From Candidatus Alistipes stercoravium (GTDB lineage: Bacteria > Bacteroidota > Bacteroidia > Bacteroidales > Rikenellaceae), in contig DWWQ01000011.1 in assembly GCA_019119615.1 (NCBI GenBank), positions 29,801-93,800 on the forward strand: a stretch of 64,000 nt of DNA. The letters run 5' to 3'. The number at the start of each line of letters is the position of its first letter. The stretch's first letter is position 1. The position numbers were made by a program, and so were the translations under genes. Positions 7,931 to 15,498 of this stretch are shown piece by piece. Under the pieces are notes generated by a model, which made no database searches, was not told where the DNA came from, and saw nothing but the letters and a program-made list of their open reading frames with translations.

Positions 7931-7962
7931 CAAATATACGACACGGCGACCCCCCTTGTCAA
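7931..7962 (-). promoter_or_regulatory. Bacteroidetes-type promoter for the phage operon
   Basis: On the minus strand TTGAC (7962-7958), a 19-nt spacer and TATATTTG (7938-7931) match the -33 TTTG/TTG and -7 TAnnTTTG pattern. Transcription would start near 7924 and run through the DnaA-box cluster before the first phage gene at 7608. Confidence 0.55.
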
Positions 7963-8025
7963 GAGGCCGGCGCATTTTTTCCACGAAAAATGGAAAAGCG
8001 CGCCCGGGAATTCGCCGAAAGGGGT

Positions 8026-8033
8026 TATCTTTG
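8026..8033 (+). promoter_or_regulatory. -7 promoter element of the alpha-galactosidase gene
   Basis: TATCTTTG, an exact TAnnTTTG match, 21 nt before the chosen start codon. No convincing TTTG at -33 was seen. Confidence 0.5.
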
Positions 8034-8054
8034 TTACCGGAAAACGAAAACCCA

Positions 8055-9290
8055 ATGAAATCCGTCATGAAACATCTGATTCTCCTCTGCGTCGCCCTCG
8101 TCGGCGCCGCGACCGCCTCGGCCCAGAAGTGGGAGGGGCTGGCCGACACGCCCCCGATGGGGTGGAACTCCTGGAACAAGTTCGGCTGCAACATCGACGA
8201 GCGGATGATCCGCGAGATGGCCGACGCGCTGGTCGATACGGGCCTCGCGGAGGCGGGCTACGTCTACATCAACCTCGACGACTGCTGGCACGCCCCGGAG
8301 CGCGACGCCGACGGATTCCCGCAGTGCGACACGACGCGTTTCCCGAGCGGCATGAAGGCCCTTGCGGACTACGTCCATGCAAAAGGGCTCAAACTGGGCA
8401 TCTACTCCGACGCCGGATGGACGACCTGCGCCGGACGTTTCGGCAGCCTCGGCCACGAGTACCAGGATGCCCTGCAGTACGCCCGCTGGGGCATCGACTA
8501 CCTGAAATACGACTGGTGCAACACGGCGGATATCAATCCCAAGGGGGCCTATACGCTCATGCGCGAGGCGCTGCGCGCCGCCGGGCGCCCGATCCTCTTT
8601 TCGATCTGCGAGTGGGGTTCGAACAAGCCCTGGGAGTGGGCTCCCGAAATCGGCCACATGTGGCGCACGACGGGCGACATCGGCCTCTCGTTCTCCGACC
8701 CGGAGGTCTTCGAGGGTCCGTGGAAACCCCGCACGGTGCTGCAGAACGTCGATACGAACGCCCCGCTGCGCCGCTACGCCGGCCCGGGCCACTGGAACGA
8801 CCCCGACATGCTCGAGGTGGGCAACGGCATGACGGTCAATCAGGACCGCGCGCACTTCACGCTCTGGTGCATGATGGCCGCGCCGCTGATCCTGGGCAAC
8901 GACCTGCGCACGATGACCGACGAGACGGCGGCGATCCTCACCGACCGCGAGGTGATCGCCATCGACCAGGATCCGCTGGGCGTGCAGGGGCTGCGCTACG
9001 CCACCGACAACGGCATCGAGATCTGGTTCAAGCCCCTCGCCGACGGCGACTGGGCCTTCTGCCTCTTCAACCGCACGCACGAGGAGCGCACCTACGAGAT
9101 CGACTGGCAGCTCTACTGCTTCACCGACACGGAGGTCTCGCAGCGCTCCACGGACTTCGACCGCATCGTCTACGAGGGCCGCGACCTGTGGAACGGCGGC
9201 AAGAGCTTCCGCACGGACCGTCCGCGCAGCGTGGTCATCCCGGCCGAGGATGTCGTCCTCTACCGTCTGAAACCCGTCGCCGGGCGCTGA
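8055..9290 (+). CDS. Secreted GH27 alpha-galactosidase
   Basis: 411 residues from ATG 8055 (ATG 8067 is an alternative). A signal peptide ends near residue 23 (VGAATASA-Q). The catalytic barrel starts TPPMGWNSWNKFGC, the family 27 signature, and YINLDDCW follows. The nucleophile is Asp153 (YLKYDWC) and the acid/base is Asp208 (RTTGDIG). A short beta-sandwich C-domain ends the protein. The enzyme releases terminal alpha-1,6- or alpha-1,3-linked galactose from plant oligosaccharides or host glycans in the periplasm or at the surface. It stands alone, with no SusC/SusD pair nearby. The frame is open upstream to 7833, but the promoter at 8026 and the signal peptide support the start used here. 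Confidence 0.92.
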   Translation: MKSVMKHLILLCVALVGAATASAQKWEGLADTPPMGWNSWNKFGCNIDERMIREMADALVDTGLAEAGYVYINLDDCWHAPERDADGFPQCDTTRFPSGMKALADYVHAKGLKLGIYSDAGWTTCAGRFGSLGHEYQDALQYARWGIDYLKYDWCNTADINPKGAYTLMREALRAAGRPILFSICEWGSNKPWEWAPEIGHMWRTTGDIGLSFSDPEVFEGPWKPRTVLQNVDTNAPLRRYAGPGHWNDPDMLEVGNGMTVNQDRAHFTLWCMMAAPLILGNDLRTMTDETAAILTDREVIAIDQDPLGVQGLRYATDNGIEIWFKPLADGDWAFCLFNRTHEERTYEIDWQLYCFTDTEVSQRSTDFDRIVYEGRDLWNGGKSFRTDRPRSVVIPAEDVVLYRLKPVAGR

Positions 9291-9317
9291 TTCCGGCGGA
9301 AGGGGAAGGGCGCAAAA

Positions 9318-9378
9318 CGCCGATCCGGCAAGGACCCGCCACCGAACGGCCGGCATACAGCGCCGATCCGGCAAGGAC
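9318..9378. repeat. 18-bp direct repeat pair
   Basis: CGCCGATCCGGCAAGGAC occurs at 9318-9335 and again at 9361-9378, 43 bp apart, downstream of the galactosidase stop. It may be a remnant of a small duplication or a protein-binding pair. Confidence 0.75.
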
Positions 9379-9422
9379 GCCTGCCGGGCGCCGTATCCGC
9401 CCCGCCGGATATTCCGAAATAC

Positions 9423-9450
9423 ACCCCGGAGCCCGCAGGCCCCGGGGTTT
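9423..9450 (+). terminator. Probable terminator after the GH27 gene
   Basis: CCCCGG-A-GCC / CGCA / GGC-C-CCGGGG forms a strong GC hairpin followed by TTTCTG; the T-run is short. Confidence 0.5.
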
Positions 9451-9573
9451 CTGCGTCCGGGAGAGGGGGATTCCGCCCCGTCCGGAAAGCGGGGAATCGC
9501 CCGGCGGAGGCGAAAAAACGGAAAATTTTACGGCAATATGGATTTTCGGGTGCCGTTTTTCGAGAATTAAACG

Positions 9574-9581
9574 TATCTTTG
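9574..9581 (+). promoter_or_regulatory. -7 promoter element of the MqnA-like gene
   Basis: TATCTTTG, exact TAnnTTTG match, 31 nt before the start codon. Confidence 0.5.
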
Positions 9582-9612
9582 TGGTCGGAACCAACAGTCT
9601 TACCCCATATGG

Positions 9613-10173
9613 ATGATGGTCATAGTACCCCGTATAGCCGCCGTGTCGTGCCTCAGCACGACGCCATTCATCTATGGTATCCGGCACGAAGGTAACCTTC
9701 GCGCCGAGTTGCTGTTGTCCGATCCCGACACCGTCATCCAGGATTTTCTCGAACGCAGGGCCGACATCGCCCTGATCCCCTTCACGGCCATGCCGCTGCT
9801 CGCCGACGCGCGCACCGTCACGGAATATTGCGTCGGAGGCGTCGCGGCCGAGCGCGAGGCGCTGCTTGCGAGCGACGACCCGCTGGTCGGCATCTGGAAG
9901 GAGCAGTGCGGCGAGCTGCCCTTCGCCTTTGCGGTGTGGGTGGCCCACGCCGACACGGACGCCGACACGATCGAGGCGCTGCAGTACGCGCTGACCTACG
10001 GGCTCGAACGCGGTTACGAGGCGATGATGGAGGCGGCTCCGGAGCTCGACCCGCTGCGGGCCTGCGAGGTAATGTCGGGCTTCGACTACATCTTCGACAA
10101 CGAAAAGAACCAGGCGCTCCAGCAGTTCTGGGACTCCGGCATCAAGGTCGCTCCCCGGGCGAATCCCGGCTGA
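9613..10173 (+). CDS. Short MqnA-like protein (menaquinone/futalosine pathway family), core deleted
   Basis: 186 residues. The N-terminal part (RIAAVSCLSTTPFIYGI, then ERRADIALIPFTAMP and TEYCVGG) follows MqnA, the periplasmic-binding-fold chorismate dehydratase that starts futalosine-dependent menaquinone synthesis. The end (LPFAFAVWVAHADTDADTI...LTYGLERG, then a FDYIFDNEKNQALQQF segment) matches the usual C-terminal part. MqnA proteins are normally about 240-280 residues; here the stretch after the first lobe jumps from LLASDDPLVGIWKEQC straight to LPFAFAVW, so roughly 70-85 residues of the second lobe are missing. The protein may have lost enzyme activity or taken another ligand role. No other menaquinone gene is nearby. 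It has its own promoter. Confidence 0.6.
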   Translation: MMVIVPRIAAVSCLSTTPFIYGIRHEGNLRAELLLSDPDTVIQDFLERRADIALIPFTAMPLLADARTVTEYCVGGVAAEREALLASDDPLVGIWKEQCGELPFAFAVWVAHADTDADTIEALQYALTYGLERGYEAMMEAAPELDPLRACEVMSGFDYIFDNEKNQALQQFWDSGIKVAPRANPG

Positions 10174-10240
10174 AGAGGTTAGCGGGCCCGGCCCGCCTCT
10201 CTCATGCTCACGGATTCGAGAACCTTACAGAGAGCGATTT

Positions 10241-11224
10241 ATGATTACGATTTACCTCAAACAGTACAACAAGATCATCCGCAATGCCGACACCCGGCTC
10301 TTCGACGAGCTGGGCTACGACGACATTCTGTGGATCGACATGCTCTCGCCGACGATCAAGGAGCAGAAAGCCGTCGAGAACTTCATGGAGATCAGCCTCC
10401 AGACCCGCCAGCAGGTCGAGGAGATCGAATCGACCTCGAAATACTCCGAGAACGAGAACGCGATCATCTCCAACTCGAACTTCTTCATCCCCACGGGCGA
10501 CTCGTTCATCGTCGAGCCCGTGTCGTTCATCATCTCCAACGAGGGCGTGCTGGTCTCGGTGCGCAACGCCGAGTTCCGGACCTTCCGCGAGACGGAGAAA
10601 CGCCTGCAGATGAACTACCGCAGCTACTCGACAGGCTACCACCTGTTCATCTCGCTGCTCGAGGTGCGCATCGACTTCGACGCCGACCTCGTGGAGCTCA
10701 TCGCCAAGCAGGTCGGGGCCCTCTCGAAGGACATCAACTCGGAGGATTCGATCGACAAGGAGGTGCTGCACCGCATCAGCGCCCTGCAGGAGAGCACGAT
10801 GTCGCTGCGCGAGAACATCTTCGACCGCCAGCGCGTCCTCTCGGGCATCCTGCGCTCGGAACGCTTCCCGAACGATATCTACCCGCGCCTGCAGCTGATG
10901 ATCAAGGACGTCAATTCGCTCATCAACCACGCCGACTTCAGCTTCCAGCGACTCGACTACATCCAGGACGCCGCGCTGGGTCTGATCAACATCGAGCAGA
11001 ACGGCATCGTCAAGATCTTCTCGGTGGCGGCCGTGATCTTCATGCCCGCGACGCTCATCGCCTCGATCTACGGCATGAACTTCAAGGCGATGCCCGAGCT
11101 GGACTGGCACCTCACGCTCTCGAACGGGATGGTCATCCCGCTGGGCTACCTCTTCGCCATCGCGCTGATGATCATCTGCTCGGTGCTCACGATCTGGTTC
11201 TTCCGCTACAAGAAGTGGCTCTGA
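10241..11224 (+). CDS. corA: CorA-family divalent cation channel
   Basis: 327 residues. A soluble N-terminal alpha/beta funnel domain (1-250) is followed by two C-terminal membrane helices (about 260-278 and 296-320). The signature GMN motif is at 278-280 (YGMNFKAMPEL), right after the first helix, as in pentameric CorA Mg2+/Co2+ channels. The protein ends with the positively charged FFRYKKWL, placing the C-terminus in the cytoplasm. Length is typical. It starts 67 nt after the MqnA-like gene, with no clear promoter of its own, so the two may be cotranscribed. The exact ion (Mg2+, Co2+, Ni2+ or Zn2+) cannot be told from sequence. Confidence 0.9.
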   Translation: MITIYLKQYNKIIRNADTRLFDELGYDDILWIDMLSPTIKEQKAVENFMEISLQTRQQVEEIESTSKYSENENAIISNSNFFIPTGDSFIVEPVSFIISNEGVLVSVRNAEFRTFRETEKRLQMNYRSYSTGYHLFISLLEVRIDFDADLVELIAKQVGALSKDINSEDSIDKEVLHRISALQESTMSLRENIFDRQRVLSGILRSERFPNDIYPRLQLMIKDVNSLINHADFSFQRLDYIQDAALGLINIEQNGIVKIFSVAAVIFMPATLIASIYGMNFKAMPELDWHLTLSNGMVIPLGYLFAIALMIICSVLTIWFFRYKKWL

Positions 11225-11255
11225 CCGGTGAAGGGTTGTCCGTCCGGCAGCGGTT

Positions 11256-11310
11256 CCCCCCCCCGAAAGCCCCCGAATTTCCCCGCGGGGGCTTCTTTCT
11301 TTGAAAGAAG
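11256..11310 (+). terminator. Terminator hairpins after corA, preceded by a C9 tract
   Basis: GCCCCCG (11269-11275) pairs with CGGGGGC (11286-11292), followed by TTCTTTCTTT. A second hairpin, CTTCTTTC / TTT / GAAAGAAG (11292-11310), overlaps the T-run. Nine consecutive C at 11256-11264 precede the structure. Confidence 0.6.
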
Positions 11311-11345
11311 GGCCGCCCGACAGGGCATTTTTCCGGCGAAATTTG

Positions 11346-11353
11346 TATCTTTG
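11346..11353 (+). promoter_or_regulatory. -7 promoter element of the flippase-holB-folK run
   Basis: TATCTTTG, exact TAnnTTTG match, 19 nt before the ATG at 11373. Confidence 0.5.
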
Positions 11354-11372
11354 CTGCCTGTAAACCTGCACC

Positions 11373-12842
11373 ATGCTCGAAAAACTGGCCAAACAGACCG
11401 CCATCTACGGCATCAGCACCATCGTCGTGCGCTTCCTGAGCTACCTGCTCACGCCCTACTATACCCGGATCTTCGGGCAGGAGACCTACGGAATCGTTAC
11501 CGACGTCTACGCGCTGATCCCGCTGGCGCTGACGCTGCTGACCATGGGCATGGAGTCGAGCTACTTCCGCTTCTCGGCCAAGGCCGAGGAGGCCGGAGGC
11601 GACGTGCGGGGCGCCAAGCGGCGGCTCTTCGCCACGACGTGGGGCACCACGTCGCTCGCCGCCGCGCTCTTCTTCGCCGCAATCCTCCTCTTCCGCGACA
11701 CGGTGGCCCGCGCCATGGGCGAGACCTACGTCGCCCACCCCGAATACATCGTCTGGGTGGGGCTCATCATCCTCTTCGACGTCTCGGCCTGCATTCCCTT
11801 CTCGCGGCTGCGCGAACAGGGCCGCTCGATGACCTTCGTGGGGCTCAAGGCCCTCAACGTCGTGCTGAACGTCGTGCTGGCCGTGGCCTTCGGCGCCGCG
11901 GGGCTCTTCCGCACGGAGTTCGGCGTGGGCTGGGTCTTCGTGGCCAACCTCGCCGCAAGCGTCGTAACGTGGGCGGCGATCCTCGCAACCACCGACCGCA
12001 CGCTGCCGCGCATCGACGGCCGCCTGCTGCGTGCCGTCTTCGCCTACTCGCTGCCGCTGCTCGTCGGCGGCCTGGCCGGCACGGCCAACGAGTTCATCGA
12101 CCGCCAGCTCATCAAGTACCTCGTGCCCGCGGGGGCCATGGCCCAGCTGGGCGTCTACGGCGCCATCACGAAGATCGCCGTGGTGATGATGCTCTTCTAC
12201 CAGATGTACCGCCTGGCGGCCGAGCCCTTCTTCCTCTCGAACTTCCGCAAGGAGGAGTTCGTGGCGATGAACGCCGCGGCGCTGAAATACTACGTCATGG
12301 CCTCGATGCTCATCTTCCTGGGCATCGCGCTCTTCCGCGACCTGTTCGCCCTGATCGTCGGGCGCGACTTCCGCGAGGGTATCTTCATCCTCCCGGTGGT
12401 GCTCGGGGCCAATGTCCTCACGGGCGTCTGGCTCAACCTCTCGTTCTGGTACAAGCGCGAGGAGCGCACCTCGCTGGCGATCGTCGTAACGGGCACGGGC
12501 CTCGTGGCCATCCTGCTCTTCGGCTTCGCGCTCATCCCCCGCTGGGGCTACTACGGCGCGGCGTGGGCCCGCCTGGCCAGCGAGACGGCGATGGTCGCCG
12601 TGAGCTGGTGGCTCAACCGCCGCTTCTTCCCCACGCCCTACGACTGGCGCCGCATGGGCGAATACGTCGCCGTGGCGCTGGCCGTCTTCGCCGCCTCGGA
12701 GGCCGTGGCCTCCCGCGCGGACAATATGTTCATCGGCTATACGTTCAACATAATAGCACTTGCGGCCTACGTCGCCTACCTGGTCCGACGCGAAAGGATC
12801 GACCTGCGGGCGATGATGCGGGCCGTGCTGAAACGTTCATAA
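11373..12842 (+). CDS. Polysaccharide flippase (MATE/MOP superfamily, Wzx-like)
   Basis: 489 residues with about 12-14 hydrophobic helices and short loops, beginning MLEKLAKQTAIYGISTIVVRFLSYLLTPYYTRIF cut here as two stretches; the early T-A-I-Y-G-I-S and Y-T-R-I-F phrases are typical of the oligosaccharide flippase family. Members move undecaprenyl-linked sugars across the inner membrane for capsule or O-antigen; several Bacteroidetes paralogues of this form are single housekeeping genes. No glycosyltransferases are adjacent, so the substrate is unknown. It shares a short intergenic space (22 nt) with holB and probably a transcript. Confidence 0.82.
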   Translation: MLEKLAKQTAIYGISTIVVRFLSYLLTPYYTRIFGQETYGIVTDVYALIPLALTLLTMGMESSYFRFSAKAEEAGGDVRGAKRRLFATTWGTTSLAAALFFAAILLFRDTVARAMGETYVAHPEYIVWVGLIILFDVSACIPFSRLREQGRSMTFVGLKALNVVLNVVLAVAFGAAGLFRTEFGVGWVFVANLAASVVTWAAILATTDRTLPRIDGRLLRAVFAYSLPLLVGGLAGTANEFIDRQLIKYLVPAGAMAQLGVYGAITKIAVVMMLFYQMYRLAAEPFFLSNFRKEEFVAMNAAALKYYVMASMLIFLGIALFRDLFALIVGRDFREGIFILPVVLGANVLTGVWLNLSFWYKREERTSLAIVVTGTGLVAILLFGFALIPRWGYYGAAWARLASETAMVAVSWWLNRRFFPTPYDWRRMGEYVAVALAVFAASEAVASRADNMFIGYTFNIIALAAYVAYLVRRERIDLRAMMRAVLKRS

Positions 12843-12864
12843 CCCCCAACCGAAAGAAGAGACC

Positions 12865-14010
12865 ATGCGTTTTGCCGACATAACGGGACAGGAGGAGCTC
12901 AAGCGTCATCTGGCGCGGACCGTCGATACGGGCCGCGTGAGCCACGCGCAGCTCTTCACGGGCGCCGCGGGCTACGGGGCGCTGCCGCTGGCCGTGGCCT
13001 ATGTGCAGTACCTCTGCTGCCGCCACCACCGCAACGGGGATTCGTGCGGCGAATGCCCCGACTGCCGGCAGATCGCGGCCCTCGCGCACCCCGACCTGCA
13101 TCTGGTCTTCCCGGTGAACAAACAGGGCAAGAAGTCGGGCGAGGCGGTGCGCAGCGACGAGTTCCTGCCGCTCTTCCGCGAACTCTTCGCCGAGCGCGGC
13201 GGCTGCTTCACGCCGCAGGAGTGGTACGACCGCCTCGACCTGGGCAAGACGCTCAAGGGCATGATCTCGGCGCGCGAGGCCGACGAGATCATCCGCAAGC
13301 TCTCGTTCAAGAGCTTCGAGGCCGAGTACAAGACGGTGCTCGTCTGGCTGCCCGAGACGATGAACGAGGAGGCGGCGAACAAGATCCTCAAGATCCTCGA
13401 GGAGCCGTGGGAGCGCACGCTCTTCCTGCTGGTTTCGGAGCATCCCGAGCGGCTGCTGCCGACGATCCTCTCGCGCACGCAGGAGGTCGCCGTGCCGCGC
13501 ATCGCGACGGAGGTGCTGGAGGCCGAGGCACGCGGCCGCGGCATCGCGGACCCGCTGCAGGCGCGCACGCTGGCCCGGCTGGCGGGCGGCGACCGCATCG
13601 AACTCGAACACCTGCTCTCGGGCGAGCAGGATGCCGCACGCAAGGAGTATTTCGAGCTCTTCTGCGCGCTCATGCGCCTGAGCTACAACGACAGGCACCT
13701 CGAGCTCATCGCCTGGGCCGAGGAGGCGGCGCAGCTCACGCGCGAGCAGCAGCGGGGCTTCCTGCGCGATGCGGCGCGTCTTTTGCGGGAGAGCTACATG
13801 CTGCACGCCGGGATCCGCGAGATCTGCTACCTGTGGGGCGAGGAGCTGGCCTTCTGCACGCGTTTCGCCCCCTTCGTGGGATCGCGCAACATCGAGCCGC
13901 TGATCGACCAGATCGAGAGCGCCGCGGCCCAGATCGCGCAGAACGGCAACCCGACAATCGTATTCACCCACTTCGCGCTCTCGGTGAGCAAGATGATCAA
14001 ACATTTGTAG
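12865..14010 (+). CDS. holB: DNA polymerase III delta-prime subunit
   Basis: 381 residues. The N-terminal AAA+ domain starts MRFADITGQEELKRHL and has a degenerate P-loop GAAGYGAL (33-40) with no lysine, as expected for delta-prime, which does not hydrolyse ATP. A zinc module has Cys51 or 52, Cys61, Cys64 and Cys67 (SCGECPDC). The segment NEEAANKILKILEEP matches the clamp-loader sensor-1 region and ILSRTQ the SRC-type helix (here SRT). The protein acts as stator of the clamp loader that puts the beta clamp on DNA. The C-terminal third is the collar domain. It is followed by folK after 4 nt, a common Bacteroidales order. Confidence 0.88.
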   Translation: MRFADITGQEELKRHLARTVDTGRVSHAQLFTGAAGYGALPLAVAYVQYLCCRHHRNGDSCGECPDCRQIAALAHPDLHLVFPVNKQGKKSGEAVRSDEFLPLFRELFAERGGCFTPQEWYDRLDLGKTLKGMISAREADEIIRKLSFKSFEAEYKTVLVWLPETMNEEAANKILKILEEPWERTLFLLVSEHPERLLPTILSRTQEVAVPRIATEVLEAEARGRGIADPLQARTLARLAGGDRIELEHLLSGEQDAARKEYFELFCALMRLSYNDRHLELIAWAEEAAQLTREQQRGFLRDAARLLRESYMLHAGIREICYLWGEELAFCTRFAPFVGSRNIEPLIDQIESAAAQIAQNGNPTIVFTHFALSVSKMIKHL

Positions 14011-14014
14011 AGAG

Positions 14015-14518
14015 ATGGCACGCGTAACACTTCTGATGGGAGGCAACAAGGGGGATGTCAAACGGACCCTGCAGACGGCACAACAGCTCGTCAATGCCCG
14101 CGTGGGCGCCGTACTGCGCTGCTCGCACCGCTACGAAAGCGAGGCCTGGGGCTTCCATGCCCCGGAACGGTTTTCGAACCAGGCCGTGGAGATCACCACC
14201 GACCTCACGCCGCACGAGGTGCTCGATGCCGTGCAGTGCATCGAGGCGGACCTGGGGCGCAACCGCGCCGCCGAGGCCGTCGAGAAGGCCGCGACGGGTG
14301 CCGCCTACGTCTCGCGGCCGATCGACATCGACATCATCTTCTACGACGACGCGGTCCTCTCGGACGAGCAGCTGACGATCCCCCACCCGCGGCTTGCCGA
14401 ACGGGAGTTCGCCCTCGTCCCCCTGTGTGAAATCATGCGCATGCGCCGCCACCCCGTTACGGGCACGACCGTCGGGGAGATGCTCGAGGCGCTGCGCCAA
14501 AAACAGCAGCAGGCATGA
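14015..14518 (+). CDS. folK: 2-amino-4-hydroxy-6-hydroxymethyldihydropteridine pyrophosphokinase
   Basis: 167 residues. HPPK transfers pyrophosphate from ATP to 6-hydroxymethyl-dihydropterin in folate synthesis. Visible signatures: LLMGGNKGDVKRTL at the N-terminus (G-x-N-x-G-D), YESEAWGF, FSNQAVEITT, and RPIDIDIIFYDD, where the paired Asp residues bind Mg2+, then IPHPRLAEREFALVPLCE, the family signature. Length is typical. The stop overlaps the next ATG by 4 nt. Confidence 0.93.
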   Translation: MARVTLLMGGNKGDVKRTLQTAQQLVNARVGAVLRCSHRYESEAWGFHAPERFSNQAVEITTDLTPHEVLDAVQCIEADLGRNRAAEAVEKAATGAAYVSRPIDIDIIFYDDAVLSDEQLTIPHPRLAEREFALVPLCEIMRMRRHPVTGTTVGEMLEALRQKQQQA

Positions 14519-15498
14519 AACCGATCCGCCTCCTTACGCTCGCGGCGGCGTGCGCCGCGCTGGCGGGGTGTCTGAAGGACACCTCGCACGGCACGACGAC
14601 CTACATCCTCAAACCGCTGCAGCAGAACCTCTCGACCGACCCCAACGAGCCGCTCGAGGGGGTCCTGACCCACGCCTTCGACGCCGACACGACCCGCTAC
14701 ACGGTCGCCTCGTACGACGACGCGCTGCAGGGCATCGCCACCTCGAAGGAGAACCCTTCGCAGCAGCTGCAGGCCGTGGCCTCCTCGACGGCCTTCGACA
14801 AGGAGGGCACGACGGGCTGGGTGCAGATGGAACTGCCCCTCTCGGAGCGGAAGATGATCCTCGCGGTCGATACCGCGCACCGCGTCTACGCCTACACGGA
14901 GCAGGAGCTCGAGAAGACGCTCCCGACGCTCTACGTTACACTGATCTTCAAGACCTGGAAGGAGGGCTTCTCCTACCAGGACGGCAACTGGAGCTTCTAC
15001 AACGAGTTCTACGCGCCGCCGCAGCGCCTCGACACCTCGATCCGGCCGCTGCTGCAGACGGCCGAGGACGCCGCCGCGGAGCCCTACGGCGACCTGGGCA
15101 ACCTGAAGGCCTATGCCTATGCCGTCGATACGACCGCCTGGCGCATCGCCTCCTACGACGACGCGCAGCTGGGCCGCATCACCTTGAAGAGCGACGACTC
15201 GTTCACGCGCAGCGAGCCCTCGTTCCAGGCCTATGCCGACGCGGAGTCGGGGCTCTTCACCATGCAGGTGAGCGTACCGACGCTGATGGTCGTCGTCGTG
15301 GACCGCGCCAACCGCCTCTACGCCTACTCGCAGCAGACGGTCGATCTCGAGGGGGCCGGCCCCACCTTCGAGGTGCTCTTCCGGCCGTGGCGCAACGTCT
15401 GGATCGACGTCAATGACGGCTGGCGCATCGTGAACGAGGCGCTCGACCCCGCGAAGAACCCCACCACCACGCAGAACCAAACCGCCGCCGGACAATGA
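14515..15498 (+). CDS. Lipoprotein with two tandem copies of an uncharacterised domain
   Basis: 327 residues with a lipoprotein signal peptide; lipobox LAGC puts the lipidated residue at Cys19. The mature part holds two copies of a domain of about 100 residues: copy 1 at about 47-150 and copy 2 at about 190-292. Matching landmarks are RYTVASYDDA (61-70) with WRIASYDDAQ (209-218), HRVYAYTEQ with NRLYAYSQQ, and TLIFKTWK with EVLFRPWR. A Thr/Gln-rich tail follows. It is translationally coupled to folK (ATGA) and overlaps the next gene by 4 nt. Function unknown; the double domain and the next gene's Ig-like folds suggest a role in the envelope. Confidence 0.78.
   Translation: MKPIRLLTLAAACAALAGCLKDTSHGTTTYILKPLQQNLSTDPNEPLEGVLTHAFDADTTRYTVASYDDALQGIATSKENPSQQLQAVASSTAFDKEGTTGWVQMELPLSERKMILAVDTAHRVYAYTEQELEKTLPTLYVTLIFKTWKEGFSYQDGNWSFYNEFYAPPQRLDTSIRPLLQTAEDAAAEPYGDLGNLKAYAYAVDTTAWRIASYDDAQLGRITLKSDDSFTRSEPSFQAYADAESGLFTMQVSVPTLMVVVVDRANRLYAYSQQTVDLEGAGPTFEVLFRPWRNVWIDVNDGWRIVNEALDPAKNPTTTQNQTAAGQ

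Larger units (their letters stand above)
7609..8054. other. Non-coding divergent region with DnaA-box cluster
   Basis: 446 nt between the leftward phage operon and the rightward alpha-galactosidase gene. Open frames here are shadows with no coding character. It contains four DnaA-box-like 9-mers between 7806 and 7891, a leftward promoter at 7931-7962 and a rightward promoter at 8026-8033. The part 7640-7800 is GC-rich with no repeats that I can make out; 7800-7890 and 7970-8050 are relatively A+T-richer. Confidence 0.7.
9291..9612. other. Intergenic region with direct repeat and hairpins
   Basis: 322 nt without a supported gene. It holds an 18-bp direct repeat (9318-9335 and 9361-9378), a terminator-like hairpin for the galactosidase gene (9423-9450), a second imperfect inverted repeat around 9469-9497, and the promoter of the next gene (9574-9581). 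Confidence 0.7.

Noticed and set aside
7833-8054. Extension of the alpha-galactosidase frame to 7833
   Set aside because: The promoter (8026) and the signal peptide start at 8055 show that the upstream part is not translated; it also covers the DnaA boxes.
1-8100. att sites for the phage element
   Set aside because: I looked for direct repeats near the right end but only one end is in view, so none can be called.
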